Assembly (NCBI RefSeq): GCF_000621845.1
Contig: NZ_JHXF01000008.1
Location: 1-64,000, forward strand
Direction: 5' to 3'
DNA from: Ruminococcus flavefaciens MA2007
GTDB taxonomy: Bacteria > Bacillota > Clostridia > Oscillospirales > Ruminococcaceae
Length of the DNA: 64,000 nucleotides
Positions 53,311 to 60,391 of this stretch are shown here, one piece after another; position 1 is the first letter of the stretch; every line of letters starts with the position of its first letter. The notes under the pieces are model-generated. The model did not search any database and had not been told where the DNA came from. It saw only the letters and a program-made list of their open reading frames with translations. The position numbers and the translations under genes were made by a program.

Positions 53311-53422
53311 GCGGAAAATCCGCGTTTACAGGGGGATATTGGAGAAGAAACTTGTAATTATTTACAAATTTTATAGGCGGACTATCCGCTTTGTTGATTT
53401 TTGCTTAATGAAATGCTATAAT
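53311..53422 (+). promoter_or_regulatory. Promoter and paired palindromes upstream of gene 53489
   Basis: TTGATT (53394-53399) and TATAAT (53417-53422), 17-bp spacer. Two GCGGANNNTCCGC palindromes lie upstream at 53311-53323 and 53377-53389, the second ending 4 bp before the -35. The rest of the gap is AT-rich without features. Confidence 0.55.
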
Positions 53423-53488
53423 TATATTGTTGAATTCATTTTTTCTTAAAAAACAACGCATGGAACTACCCTATGGAGTGATAGCAAA

Positions 53489-55285
53489 ATGAAAATGACA
53501 AAATGTCCCGAGAAGCATCTCTACGATGCTGATAAATATGACAGCTGCCCTGTCTGCGCTGAAAAAAATGAGCGCGGAAAGACTCCGAAAAAGGCAAAGG
53601 TCGTAAGGGTAAGAGCGGTCAAGGCTCGCCATTCAGCAGAAGCCGAAGCCAAGCCTTCCCCAAAGGTCGAGCAGAAGCCTGTTGAGGCTAAAACTGAGCC
53701 CAAAGCAGAGCAGAAGCCTGCCGAGACCAAGCCAGCGCCAAAGGCAGAGCAGAAGCCTGCCGAGACCAAGCCAGCGCCCAAAGCAGAGCCAAAGGCTGAG
53801 CCTAAAAAAGAAGCTGTAAGCGAGAAAAAGCAGAGCAAGGCAGTCCGCACAGACGACGGCGACGAGCTTGCGCAGAAGATAATGGACTCTATTCCCGAGT
53901 CGGAAAAGGAGAAGTTCAAGGCTGAAAAAAAGCCCGGTATTCTCCATGATAAGAAGAAAATAGACACTTCTCCCACGCCTGTAAAGCTGGATAAGGAGAA
54001 GTTTGCTGATAAGAAGCCCGAAGCTCCCAAAAAGGACGTAAAGGCTGAGGAAAAGAAGTCCGAAACTCCTAAAAAGGAAGAAAAAGCCGAGGAAAAGAAG
54101 CCCGAAGCTTTCAAAAAGGAAGAAAAGGCTGAGGAAAAGAAGCCCGAAGCTCCCAAAAAGGAAGAAAAGGCTGAGGAAAAGAAGCCCGAAGCTCCTAAAA
54201 AGGAAGAAAAGGCTGAGGAAAAGAAGCCCGAAACTCCTAAAAAGGAAGAAAAGGCCGAGGAAAAGAAGCTCGAAGCTCCCAAAAAGGAAGAAAAAGCTGA
54301 GGAAAAGAAGTCCGAAGCTCCTAAAAAGGACGTAAAGGCTGAGGAAAAGAAGCTCGAGATACCGAAGATATATGAGCATCACAAAAGTGATGACGACGAT
54401 TACGAGAAGTACGGCGACCTTATAAATGACGAGAATATCGAGATAGACGATGTAAACAACATGGCTATCGACAAGAACGGCACTCTCGTTAAGTACGTAG
54501 GTACTACCGAGTCTATCGTTATCCCTGACAAGGTAAAAGTTGTTGGAAAGTACGCTTTCCGCGGCAACGAGACTGTGAAAAAGATAGTGATGTCCGACAG
54601 TATCCGCATTGTGGATAAGTTCGCATTCTGCCACTGCTTCAACCTTGAAGAGGTGGTATTCTCAAAAAATCTCGAATCTATCGGCGAAAATGCGTTCCTC
54701 AAGTGTCTGAGGCTCAAGGAGCTGAATCTGCCCGAATCTGTCAAGAAGATAGGCAAGGGCGCTTTCGGACGCTGCAACAGCCTTGAAAACGTGGTTCTTC
54801 CTGCTTATCTCCAGAGAATAAGCGACCTCATGTTCTTCTCCTGCAAGAGACTGAGAAGAATTGTTATCTCAGGCTCGGTTGAGGACATCGGCAGTGCGGC
54901 TTTCTCAGAGTGCTACAGCCTCAAAAAAATAATCATCTCCAATTCTGTTACATCCATAGGTGAGAGCTCGTTCTCATGGTGCAGGTCACTGGAGTCCATA
55001 ACTATTCCGCCTACTATCAAAAGTATCGGAAACTGGGCTTTCTACGGCTGTCAGAATCTCATGGACTTGAAAATAAGCATGAACACCAAGGATATCAAGG
55101 AGGACGCTTTCTGCGGCTGCGAGAGTCTCTGCAATATCCAGATAATGGAGTTTGAGGACGAGAATATCCCGCTTGAAAACATAAAGAAAGGTCATAAGCA
55201 GACCATAAGGATACTTAAACAGGTGAACCGCAAAAAGGCTGAACGCTATGCCAAGGAGCACGGATTCAGCACACTGTTTATATGA
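53489..55285 (+). CDS. Zinc-ribbon protein with K/E/P tandem repeats and BspA-type LRRs
   Basis: 598 aa with no signal peptide or membrane segment. Residues 1-25 (KCPEKHLYDADKYDSCPVC) form a treble-clef/zinc-ribbon-like Cys motif seen at the start of several regulatory proteins in related bacteria. Residues about 45-110 are Pro/Lys/Glu/Ala repeats; 175-293 hold 8.5 copies of a 14-residue unit of the type KKPEAPKKEEKAEE. The C-terminus (about 340-595) has BspA-like LRRs ('AF..C.NLE.VVFS.NLE.IGENAF'). It is probably a cytosolic scaffold or binding protein; function unknown. The array should vary in length between strains. Confidence 0.8.
   Translation: MKMTKCPEKHLYDADKYDSCPVCAEKNERGKTPKKAKVVRVRAVKARHSAEAEAKPSPKVEQKPVEAKTEPKAEQKPAETKPAPKAEQKPAETKPAPKAEPKAEPKKEAVSEKKQSKAVRTDDGDELAQKIMDSIPESEKEKFKAEKKPGILHDKKKIDTSPTPVKLDKEKFADKKPEAPKKDVKAEEKKSETPKKEEKAEEKKPEAFKKEEKAEEKKPEAPKKEEKAEEKKPEAPKKEEKAEEKKPETPKKEEKAEEKKLEAPKKEEKAEEKKSEAPKKDVKAEEKKLEIPKIYEHHKSDDDDYEKYGDLINDENIEIDDVNNMAIDKNGTLVKYVGTTESIVIPDKVKVVGKYAFRGNETVKKIVMSDSIRIVDKFAFCHCFNLEEVVFSKNLESIGENAFLKCLRLKELNLPESVKKIGKGAFGRCNSLENVVLPAYLQRISDLMFFSCKRLRRIVISGSVEDIGSAAFSECYSLKKIIISNSVTSIGESSFSWCRSLESITIPPTIKSIGNWAFYGCQNLMDLKISMNTKDIKEDAFCGCESLCNIQIMEFEDENIPLENIKKGHKQTIRILKQVNRKKAERYAKEHGFSTLFI
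54011..54367 (+). repeat. 42-bp tandem repeat array inside gene 53489
   Basis: About 8.5 in-frame copies of a 42-bp unit encoding KK.E.PKK..KAEE. Units 1 and 8 share the variant PKKDVKAEE, suggesting expansion of the units between them. Confidence 0.88.
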
Positions 55286-55348
55286 TCACATAAAAGCAAA
55301 AACCGAGAGCATAACATAAACACTTATATAGAAGATTATAGTTAATTA

Positions 55349-55550
55349 TGGGGGAAACCTTTCTGAAGAAAGGCTTTCCCCCATACCCCTTTCCAAAGAC
55401 TTTTTTAGCTGATTTTTTCTCATATAGGGCTCGCTAAAAAATAAAAAAGCCCTGTAATAAAACAGAGCGAGCCCTATATGAGAAAAAATAAAACTGAAAG
55501 TTTTAGGGAGAGAGTTTGAGAGAAGCCCCTTTTTCAAAAGGGGTTCTCTC
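55349..55550. repeat. Three-hairpin intergenic element
   Basis: Hairpin 1 at 55349-55383 (TGGGGGAAA.CTTTCT / AGAAAG.TTTCCCCCA). Hairpin 2 has 23-bp perfect arms at 55413-55435 and 55466-55488 (outer TTTTTTCTCATATAGGG, inner CTCGCT) around a 30-bp loop. Hairpin 3 at about 55517-55550 (TTGAGAGAA.CCCCTTTT / AAAAGGGG.TTCTCTCAA). It may act as a terminator but is larger than needed. The rest of 55286-55788 shows no gene. Confidence 0.75.
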
Positions 55551-55788
55551 AATAATAAGCATAAAACTTCTTTATAAGTATCATGGTTATCTCTCGGTTT
55601 TTAGATATGAGGAGGGAGTGAAGAAAAATGAAACTGTCTTAATTGAACTTTTTTGTTTCCATGTTTATAATATACACCCTTTTTTTGTAAATTATCGTAT
55701 TGCAAAGTGAAAATGCTCGGAAATATGAAATTCAGGGAGCTTATCTGACAGTAATGTGAAAAGAAAGAAATATTTTTTCACCAAGCAC

Positions 55789-55817
55789 TTGACAATCATT
55801 TTTATAAGTGATATAAT
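55789..55817 (+). promoter_or_regulatory. asnS T-box promoter
   Basis: TTGACA (55789-55794) and TATAAT (55812-55817), 17-bp spacer, full consensus. Confidence 0.85.
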
Positions 55818-55831
55818 ACAAACAACAACCA

Positions 55832-56168
55832 AATGCGATGACGGAGAGAAGTAGCGCAGAAATTCGTTCCCAGAGAGTGCGGGCATGGTGAGAGCCGCAT
55901 ATCAGAGTCTGTGTGAATAACACTCCCGAGCATCAAACCCAAAGGGTGCCGGATCAAGTGGCAAGTTCCGAAGAGGGCTGCGTGACTGAAAGGGGCAGCG
56001 TGTGTTTTAGTGACATTGCGTGTGAATGGCTCAGAGATCAAACGGTATTCGAGTAGGGGAGACGTATTCCGCACGTTACAGCGGCTCAAAAGTGATCGCT
56101 TTTGCGGTAATTCAGGTGGCACCACGGGTATTATGCCCCGTCCTGTAGTTTCAGGACGGGGCTTTTTG
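55832..56168 (+). ncRNA. T-box leader, asparagine specific
   Basis: Stem I begins near 55836 and contains GAGAAGTAGCGCAG, CCAGAGAGTGCGGG and GGTGAGAGCCGCA. The likely specifier is AAC in GTGAATAACACTCCCGAG, an Asn codon, fitting the downstream asnS. The T-box proper is AGGTGGCACCACGGGT (56114-56129), which pairs with the uncharged tRNA 3' end. The terminator is CCCCGTCCTG..CAGGACGGGG with T5 (56133-56168). Uncharged tRNA-Asn should turn transcription on. Confidence 0.95.
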
Positions 56169-56222
56169 TATTTATGCTCGTCCTGCATAATATATTTTTA
56201 TATATTGAAAGGAAGAACACTT

Positions 56223-57593
56223 ATGAAACACATCGACGTAAAGGAGATAATCTCCACAAAGGATTATGTAGGCAAGGAAGTAACAGTCTGCGGCTGGGTA
56301 CGTACATCACGTAACTCCAAGAGCGTTGCTTTCGTTGAGGTCAACGACGGTACATCACTGAAAAACGTGCAGGTCGTAGTTGACAAGGGCGACAGCGACT
56401 ACAAGGAGCCAAGAGTTGGTATGTCCGTAAAGGTAACAGGTACTGCTGTTGAGGGCAGAAACGAGACTGTTGAGATAAACGCTGTTCCCGAGGGTATCAC
56501 CGTACTGGGCGACGCTCCTACAGATTATCCTCTCCAGAAAAAGGGACACACCCTTGAATTCCTCCGTACTATCCCTCACCTCAGAGGCAGAACGAATACA
56601 TTCAATGCAGTATGGCGTGTACGTTCAGTGCTTGCTGCTGCTATACACGAGTACTTCCAGAAGAACAACTACGTTTATGTAAATACTCCACTTATCACAG
56701 GCAGCGACTGTGAGGGAGCAGGCGAGATGTTCCAGGTAACTACTATCGGCTACAGCAAGGACTACAAGAACGAGGAGGAGTACTACGCTAACGACTTCTT
56801 CGGCAAGAAAGCAGGTCTTTCCGTATCAGGTCAGCTTGAGGGCGAAATGGCTGCAATGGCTATGGGTAAGATATACACCTTCGGACCTTCATTCAGAGCC
56901 GAGAACTCCAATACTCCAAAGCACCTTGCCGAGTTCTGGCACATCGAGCCCGAGGTAGCATTCGCAGAGCTTGACGACGTTATCGAGATAGCTGAGAATA
57001 TGCTTAAATACGTTATCCGCAAGCTCCTTGATACCTGTCCCGATGATATGAAGTTCTTTGACGCTCACTTTGAAAAGGGACTTATTGAGCGTCTTGAGGA
57101 GCTTATCTCCCACGACTTTGCAAGAGTAACATATACAGAGGCTATCGAGCTTCTCAAGAAGTCAGGCGAGAACTTCGTATATCCTGTAGAGTGGGGCTGC
57201 GACCTCCAGACCGAGCACGAGAGATATCTCTCCGAGAAGGTATTCAAGAAGGCTGTATTCGTAACAGACTATCCGAAGGAGATAAAGTCCTTCTACATGA
57301 AGCAGAATCCCGACGGCAAGACCGTTGCGGCTGTTGACCTCCTTGTACCGGGCGTTGGTGAGATAATCGGCGGCAGCGAGAGAGAAGCAGACTATGAGAA
57401 GCTTATCGCTGCAATGAACGATAGAAAGATGAACCTCGACCTCTACAGCGACTACCTCGACCTCAGAAAGTTCGGCTCAGTGCCTCACGGCGGCTTTGGT
57501 CTGGGCTTCGAGAGACTTATCATGTATACAACAGGCATGGCAAATATCCGCGACGTAATACTGTTCCCGAGAACAGTCGGCTCTATCAGATAA
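56223..57593 (+). CDS. asnS: Asparaginyl-tRNA synthetase
   Basis: 456 aa from ATG 56223 (GAAAGGAAG upstream); the frame stays open far upstream through the T-box but that part is not coding. Anticodon-binding OB fold at about 15-110, then a class II catalytic core with SGQLEGEMAAMAMG, FGPSFRAENSNTPKHLAEFWHIEPE (motif 2) and GFGLGFERL (motif 3). Expression is governed by the T-box. Confidence 0.96.
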   Translation: MKHIDVKEIISTKDYVGKEVTVCGWVRTSRNSKSVAFVEVNDGTSLKNVQVVVDKGDSDYKEPRVGMSVKVTGTAVEGRNETVEINAVPEGITVLGDAPTDYPLQKKGHTLEFLRTIPHLRGRTNTFNAVWRVRSVLAAAIHEYFQKNNYVYVNTPLITGSDCEGAGEMFQVTTIGYSKDYKNEEEYYANDFFGKKAGLSVSGQLEGEMAAMAMGKIYTFGPSFRAENSNTPKHLAEFWHIEPEVAFAELDDVIEIAENMLKYVIRKLLDTCPDDMKFFDAHFEKGLIERLEELISHDFARVTYTEAIELLKKSGENFVYPVEWGCDLQTEHERYLSEKVFKKAVFVTDYPKEIKSFYMKQNPDGKTVAAVDLLVPGVGEIIGGSEREADYEKLIAAMNDRKMNLDLYSDYLDLRKFGSVPHGGFGLGFERLIMYTTGMANIRDVILFPRTVGSIR

Positions 57594-57608
57594 TTCAGCC
57601 ATAAGCAC

Positions 57609-57684
57609 TTGTAGGGGACGCCGCCCTCGGCGTCCCGCAAAAAAATAAATTTATATCGGAACGCCGAGGGCGGCGTTCCCTACT
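57609..57684. repeat. GTAGGGG-type palindromic element
   Basis: GTAGGGGACGCCGCCCTCGG through GGAACGCCGAGGGCGGCGTTCCCTAC: an imperfect 70-bp inverted repeat between asnS and asnA. Confidence 0.75.
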
Positions 57685-57763
57685 CAAAAAAGTGCAGCAC
57701 AGAAAGCATCAATGGCGCTGTTTTCTGTTCAAATATATCTTAATGTAAAGGAAAGTGATCTCT

Positions 57764-58774
57764 ATGTCAAAAAAGCTGTATATTCCAAAGGACTATAAAT
57801 CAGTCCTCACACTGAGAGAAACTCAGCACGCTATCAAATATATCAAGGACGTATTCCAGCAGGCTCTTTCATTTGCTCTTACTCTTGACAGAGTATCTGC
57901 TCCCCTTATCGTTAAAAAGGGCAGCGGTATAAACGACGACCTCAACGGCGTTGAGCGCAAGGTCGACTTCGATATCAAGGAGATCAACGCAGAAGCAGAG
58001 GTAGTTCAGTCACTGGCTAAGTGGAAGCGTATGGCACTCTATCGCTACGGCTATAATCCGGGCGAGGGCATCTACACAGATATGAACGCTATCCGCCGCG
58101 ACGATGATACAGACAATACCCACTCCATTTTCGTTGACCAGTGGGACTGGGAAAAGGTCATCACACGTGACCAGAGAAATATCCAGTTCCTTAAAGATAC
58201 TGTAAAGTCACTGGTAAAGGCAATTGCTTATACAAAGCGCAAGGTAAGTCTCCGCTATCCACAGCTTGCGGCTAAGGTATGCGACGAGCCTTACTTCATA
58301 ACAACACAGGAGCTTGAGGATATGTACCCCGACAAGACAGGTCACGAGCGTGAGCGTCTTATCACCAAGGAGCACGGCACGGTATTCCTCATGGGTATCG
58401 GCGGCAAGCTTGCCAGCGGTGAGAAGCACGACGGCAGAGCTCCCGACTACGACGACTGGGCTCTCAACGGTGATATCCTTTTCTGGGACGAGGTTCTGGA
58501 CGATTCTCTCGAAATTTCCTCAATGGGTATCCGTGTTGACGAGGTATCACTTAAAAAGCAGCTTGCAGAGTGCGGCGCAGAGGACAGAATGCAGTACAAG
58601 TATCACCAGATGATAGCAGACGGCACACTTCCGCTCACTATCGGCGGCGGTATCGGACAGTCAAGACTTTGTATGTTCATGCTTGAAAAGGCACATATCG
58701 GCGAGGTACAGTCCTCAATATGGCCTGATGACATGATAGCAAAGTGCGCAGAAAACGGAATCACACTGCTTTGA
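57764..58774 (+). CDS. asnA: Aspartate-ammonia ligase (asparagine synthetase A)
   Basis: 336 aa from ATG 57764; a GTG three codons upstream is less likely. AsnA makes asparagine from aspartate, ammonia and ATP and is structurally related to class II synthetases. Recognised by 'ETQHAIKYIKDVFQQALSFALTLDRVSAPL', QSLAKWKRMAL, SIFVDQWDWEKVI and GGGIGQSRLCMFML. It may share the T-box promoter with asnS, linking synthesis of Asn to tRNA-Asn charging. Confidence 0.96.
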   Translation: MSKKLYIPKDYKSVLTLRETQHAIKYIKDVFQQALSFALTLDRVSAPLIVKKGSGINDDLNGVERKVDFDIKEINAEAEVVQSLAKWKRMALYRYGYNPGEGIYTDMNAIRRDDDTDNTHSIFVDQWDWEKVITRDQRNIQFLKDTVKSLVKAIAYTKRKVSLRYPQLAAKVCDEPYFITTQELEDMYPDKTGHERERLITKEHGTVFLMGIGGKLASGEKHDGRAPDYDDWALNGDILFWDEVLDDSLEISSMGIRVDEVSLKKQLAECGAEDRMQYKYHQMIADGTLPLTIGGGIGQSRLCMFMLEKAHIGEVQSSIWPDDMIAKCAENGITLL

Positions 58775-58783
58775 TAATAAAAG

Positions 58784-58817
58784 AACTCCCGAAAGAAGTT
58801 ATCTTTCGGGAGTTTTT
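58784..58817. terminator. Bidirectional terminator
   Basis: AACTCCCGAAAGA / TCTTTCGGGAGTT with a 5-nt loop and T tract, between convergent genes. Confidence 0.88.
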
Positions 58818-58820
58818 GTG

Positions 58821-60191
58821 TTATTCGTCCTTTGTTTCAAAAAGACTGCATATGAGGTATATCAGGTACATAATAATAGTAAACGCAATTATGGCGGTAA
58901 AGTAAGATACAAAAACCTTCTTTTCGCCGTTGTTTACTGCGGCGTTGAATCTCTCGTTATATGTTCCGTAGAGCAGATATCCCAGAGTTCCTGTCAGCAG
59001 AAGCGAAACAGGTGTATTCAGCGGCATTCTGTTATTGCCGAGTGTCTTCCTGAATGGGTGCAGATACCTCATTACAGTGAAATGACCTAAGAAAAATACC
59101 AGGATATATGCTCCTATGGGGAGTACTATCTTCAGAAAGACATCTTCGGTCTTTGAGCCCTCGGGACAGAAGAAATGCTGAAGGAACTGATGTGATAAAG
59201 ATGCAATTACTATTATCAGGAATACATATATTATCCAGAAGAAAACATAGCGCAGTGTTCTTGAATAGCGCGTCGTTAGAAGCACCGTCAGTACGACCAT
59301 AAGCACGGTGCACAGGTCGGAGGCTGTCAGAGAATACGTTAATGCGCCCATTACTATTCCTGCGGTTATCTGCGGCAGAAGCTCATACAGGAAAATTCCG
59401 CCTATGAGTATTACTGCGGCGCTTCCAATAAAAATGGCAATGCCAGCCTTTGAGTATACGTCGTCTCCGTATTTTTCAGCTATCTTTAGCAGGTTTGTCT
59501 GGCGGAAGAACCATATGAATGCAAGGGATATCAGCACCGATATAACAGCAGGGATAAGCACGATAAAGGACTTGTTCTTGGGGGCTTTGGCTTTTGCCTG
59601 AGCGCTGTAAGGAGCTGTGTTGCGGTAATCGCCGCGCCAGTTGTTATTGTAAGTCCGCGGAGGGATATATTGAGGTCTGTTGTTCTGATATCCGCCGCTG
59701 TTATAGGCTTCGGTCTGATTATTCGGCTGTCCGTACTGCGGAGGACCGTTCCATGAATTATTGACCTTTATGCCCTGCTTTACGTCGTATATCTTTTTCT
59801 CGAACCATTCGATATCTTTCTGACAGTAATTGATGCATTGCTGGAAATTATTGGTATAATATTCAAGCATTTGCTGCTTTTCGGCGTCGTTACCGCTTTC
59901 CGTATCGTCGTCGTGGACAAAGAGGTTCCTTATTTTTCTTAATTTGTGAAGATGATTATTTTCCTCATCTGTTAGCCATTTGTTCTGATACAGAGAGTCG
60001 ATCTTTTTCACTGCATCCAGGTTACTGGAAAGTCCTGCCTCTTCCAGAAGCGCGTTTATAATTTTTGCGAAGATATTCTTTGTTTTGCTGCCTGCTTCGT
60101 CGATATGATCTTCGTTGTAAAGCTCTATCATTCTGTTCAGATGAGAATGTAGCTCTTCGATTTCTTTTTCTATCATACTGTTATCAGCCAT
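58821..60191 (-). CDS. HEPN/DUF4145-like membrane protein
   Basis: 456 aa. The cytosolic N-terminus (about 1-135) is helical and resembles DUF4145, a HEPN-type fold, with LRKIRNLFVHDDD giving the Arg-x4-His pattern of HEPN ribonucleases. A Pro/Asn/Gln/Tyr-rich linker (about 145-205) follows, then about seven transmembrane segments (210-450). AAGGAGGATAT precedes the start. The combination suggests a membrane-attached RNase or a DUF4145-type accessory domain; function is not established. Confidence 0.75.
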   Translation of the reverse strand: MADNSMIEKEIEELHSHLNRMIELYNEDHIDEAGSKTKNIFAKIINALLEEAGLSSNLDAVKKIDSLYQNKWLTDEENNHLHKLRKIRNLFVHDDDTESGNDAEKQQMLEYYTNNFQQCINYCQKDIEWFEKKIYDVKQGIKVNNSWNGPPQYGQPNNQTEAYNSGGYQNNRPQYIPPRTYNNNWRGDYRNTAPYSAQAKAKAPKNKSFIVLIPAVISVLISLAFIWFFRQTNLLKIAEKYGDDVYSKAGIAIFIGSAAVILIGGIFLYELLPQITAGIVMGALTYSLTASDLCTVLMVVLTVLLTTRYSRTLRYVFFWIIYVFLIIVIASLSHQFLQHFFCPEGSKTEDVFLKIVLPIGAYILVFFLGHFTVMRYLHPFRKTLGNNRMPLNTPVSLLLTGTLGYLLYGTYNERFNAAVNNGEKKVFVSYFTAIIAFTIIMYLIYLICSLFETKDE

Positions 60192-60331
60192 ATATCCTCC
60201 TTAAATATAAAGTTTACAATATTGCCTATATATTGTCTCAATGATTCAGTTACTTAACAGTATAGCATAAATCCCTACAAAAATCAAACCATAAATTGCT
60301 TACAGAAACAAAAACCGACCATAAATACAAT

Positions 60332-60357
60332 AAAAAGGGCTGCCATTGGCAGCCCTT
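60332..60357 (-). terminator. pheT terminator
   Basis: AAGGGCTGCC / GGCAGCCCTT with five T residues on the minus strand. Confidence 0.85.
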
Positions 60358-60391
60358 ACGCGGTTTATTCAGTTGTTGCAATGATTCGATA

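Noticed and set aside
56010..56222. Longer N-terminus for asnS
   Set aside because: The in-frame extension lies inside the T-box leader and its terminator.
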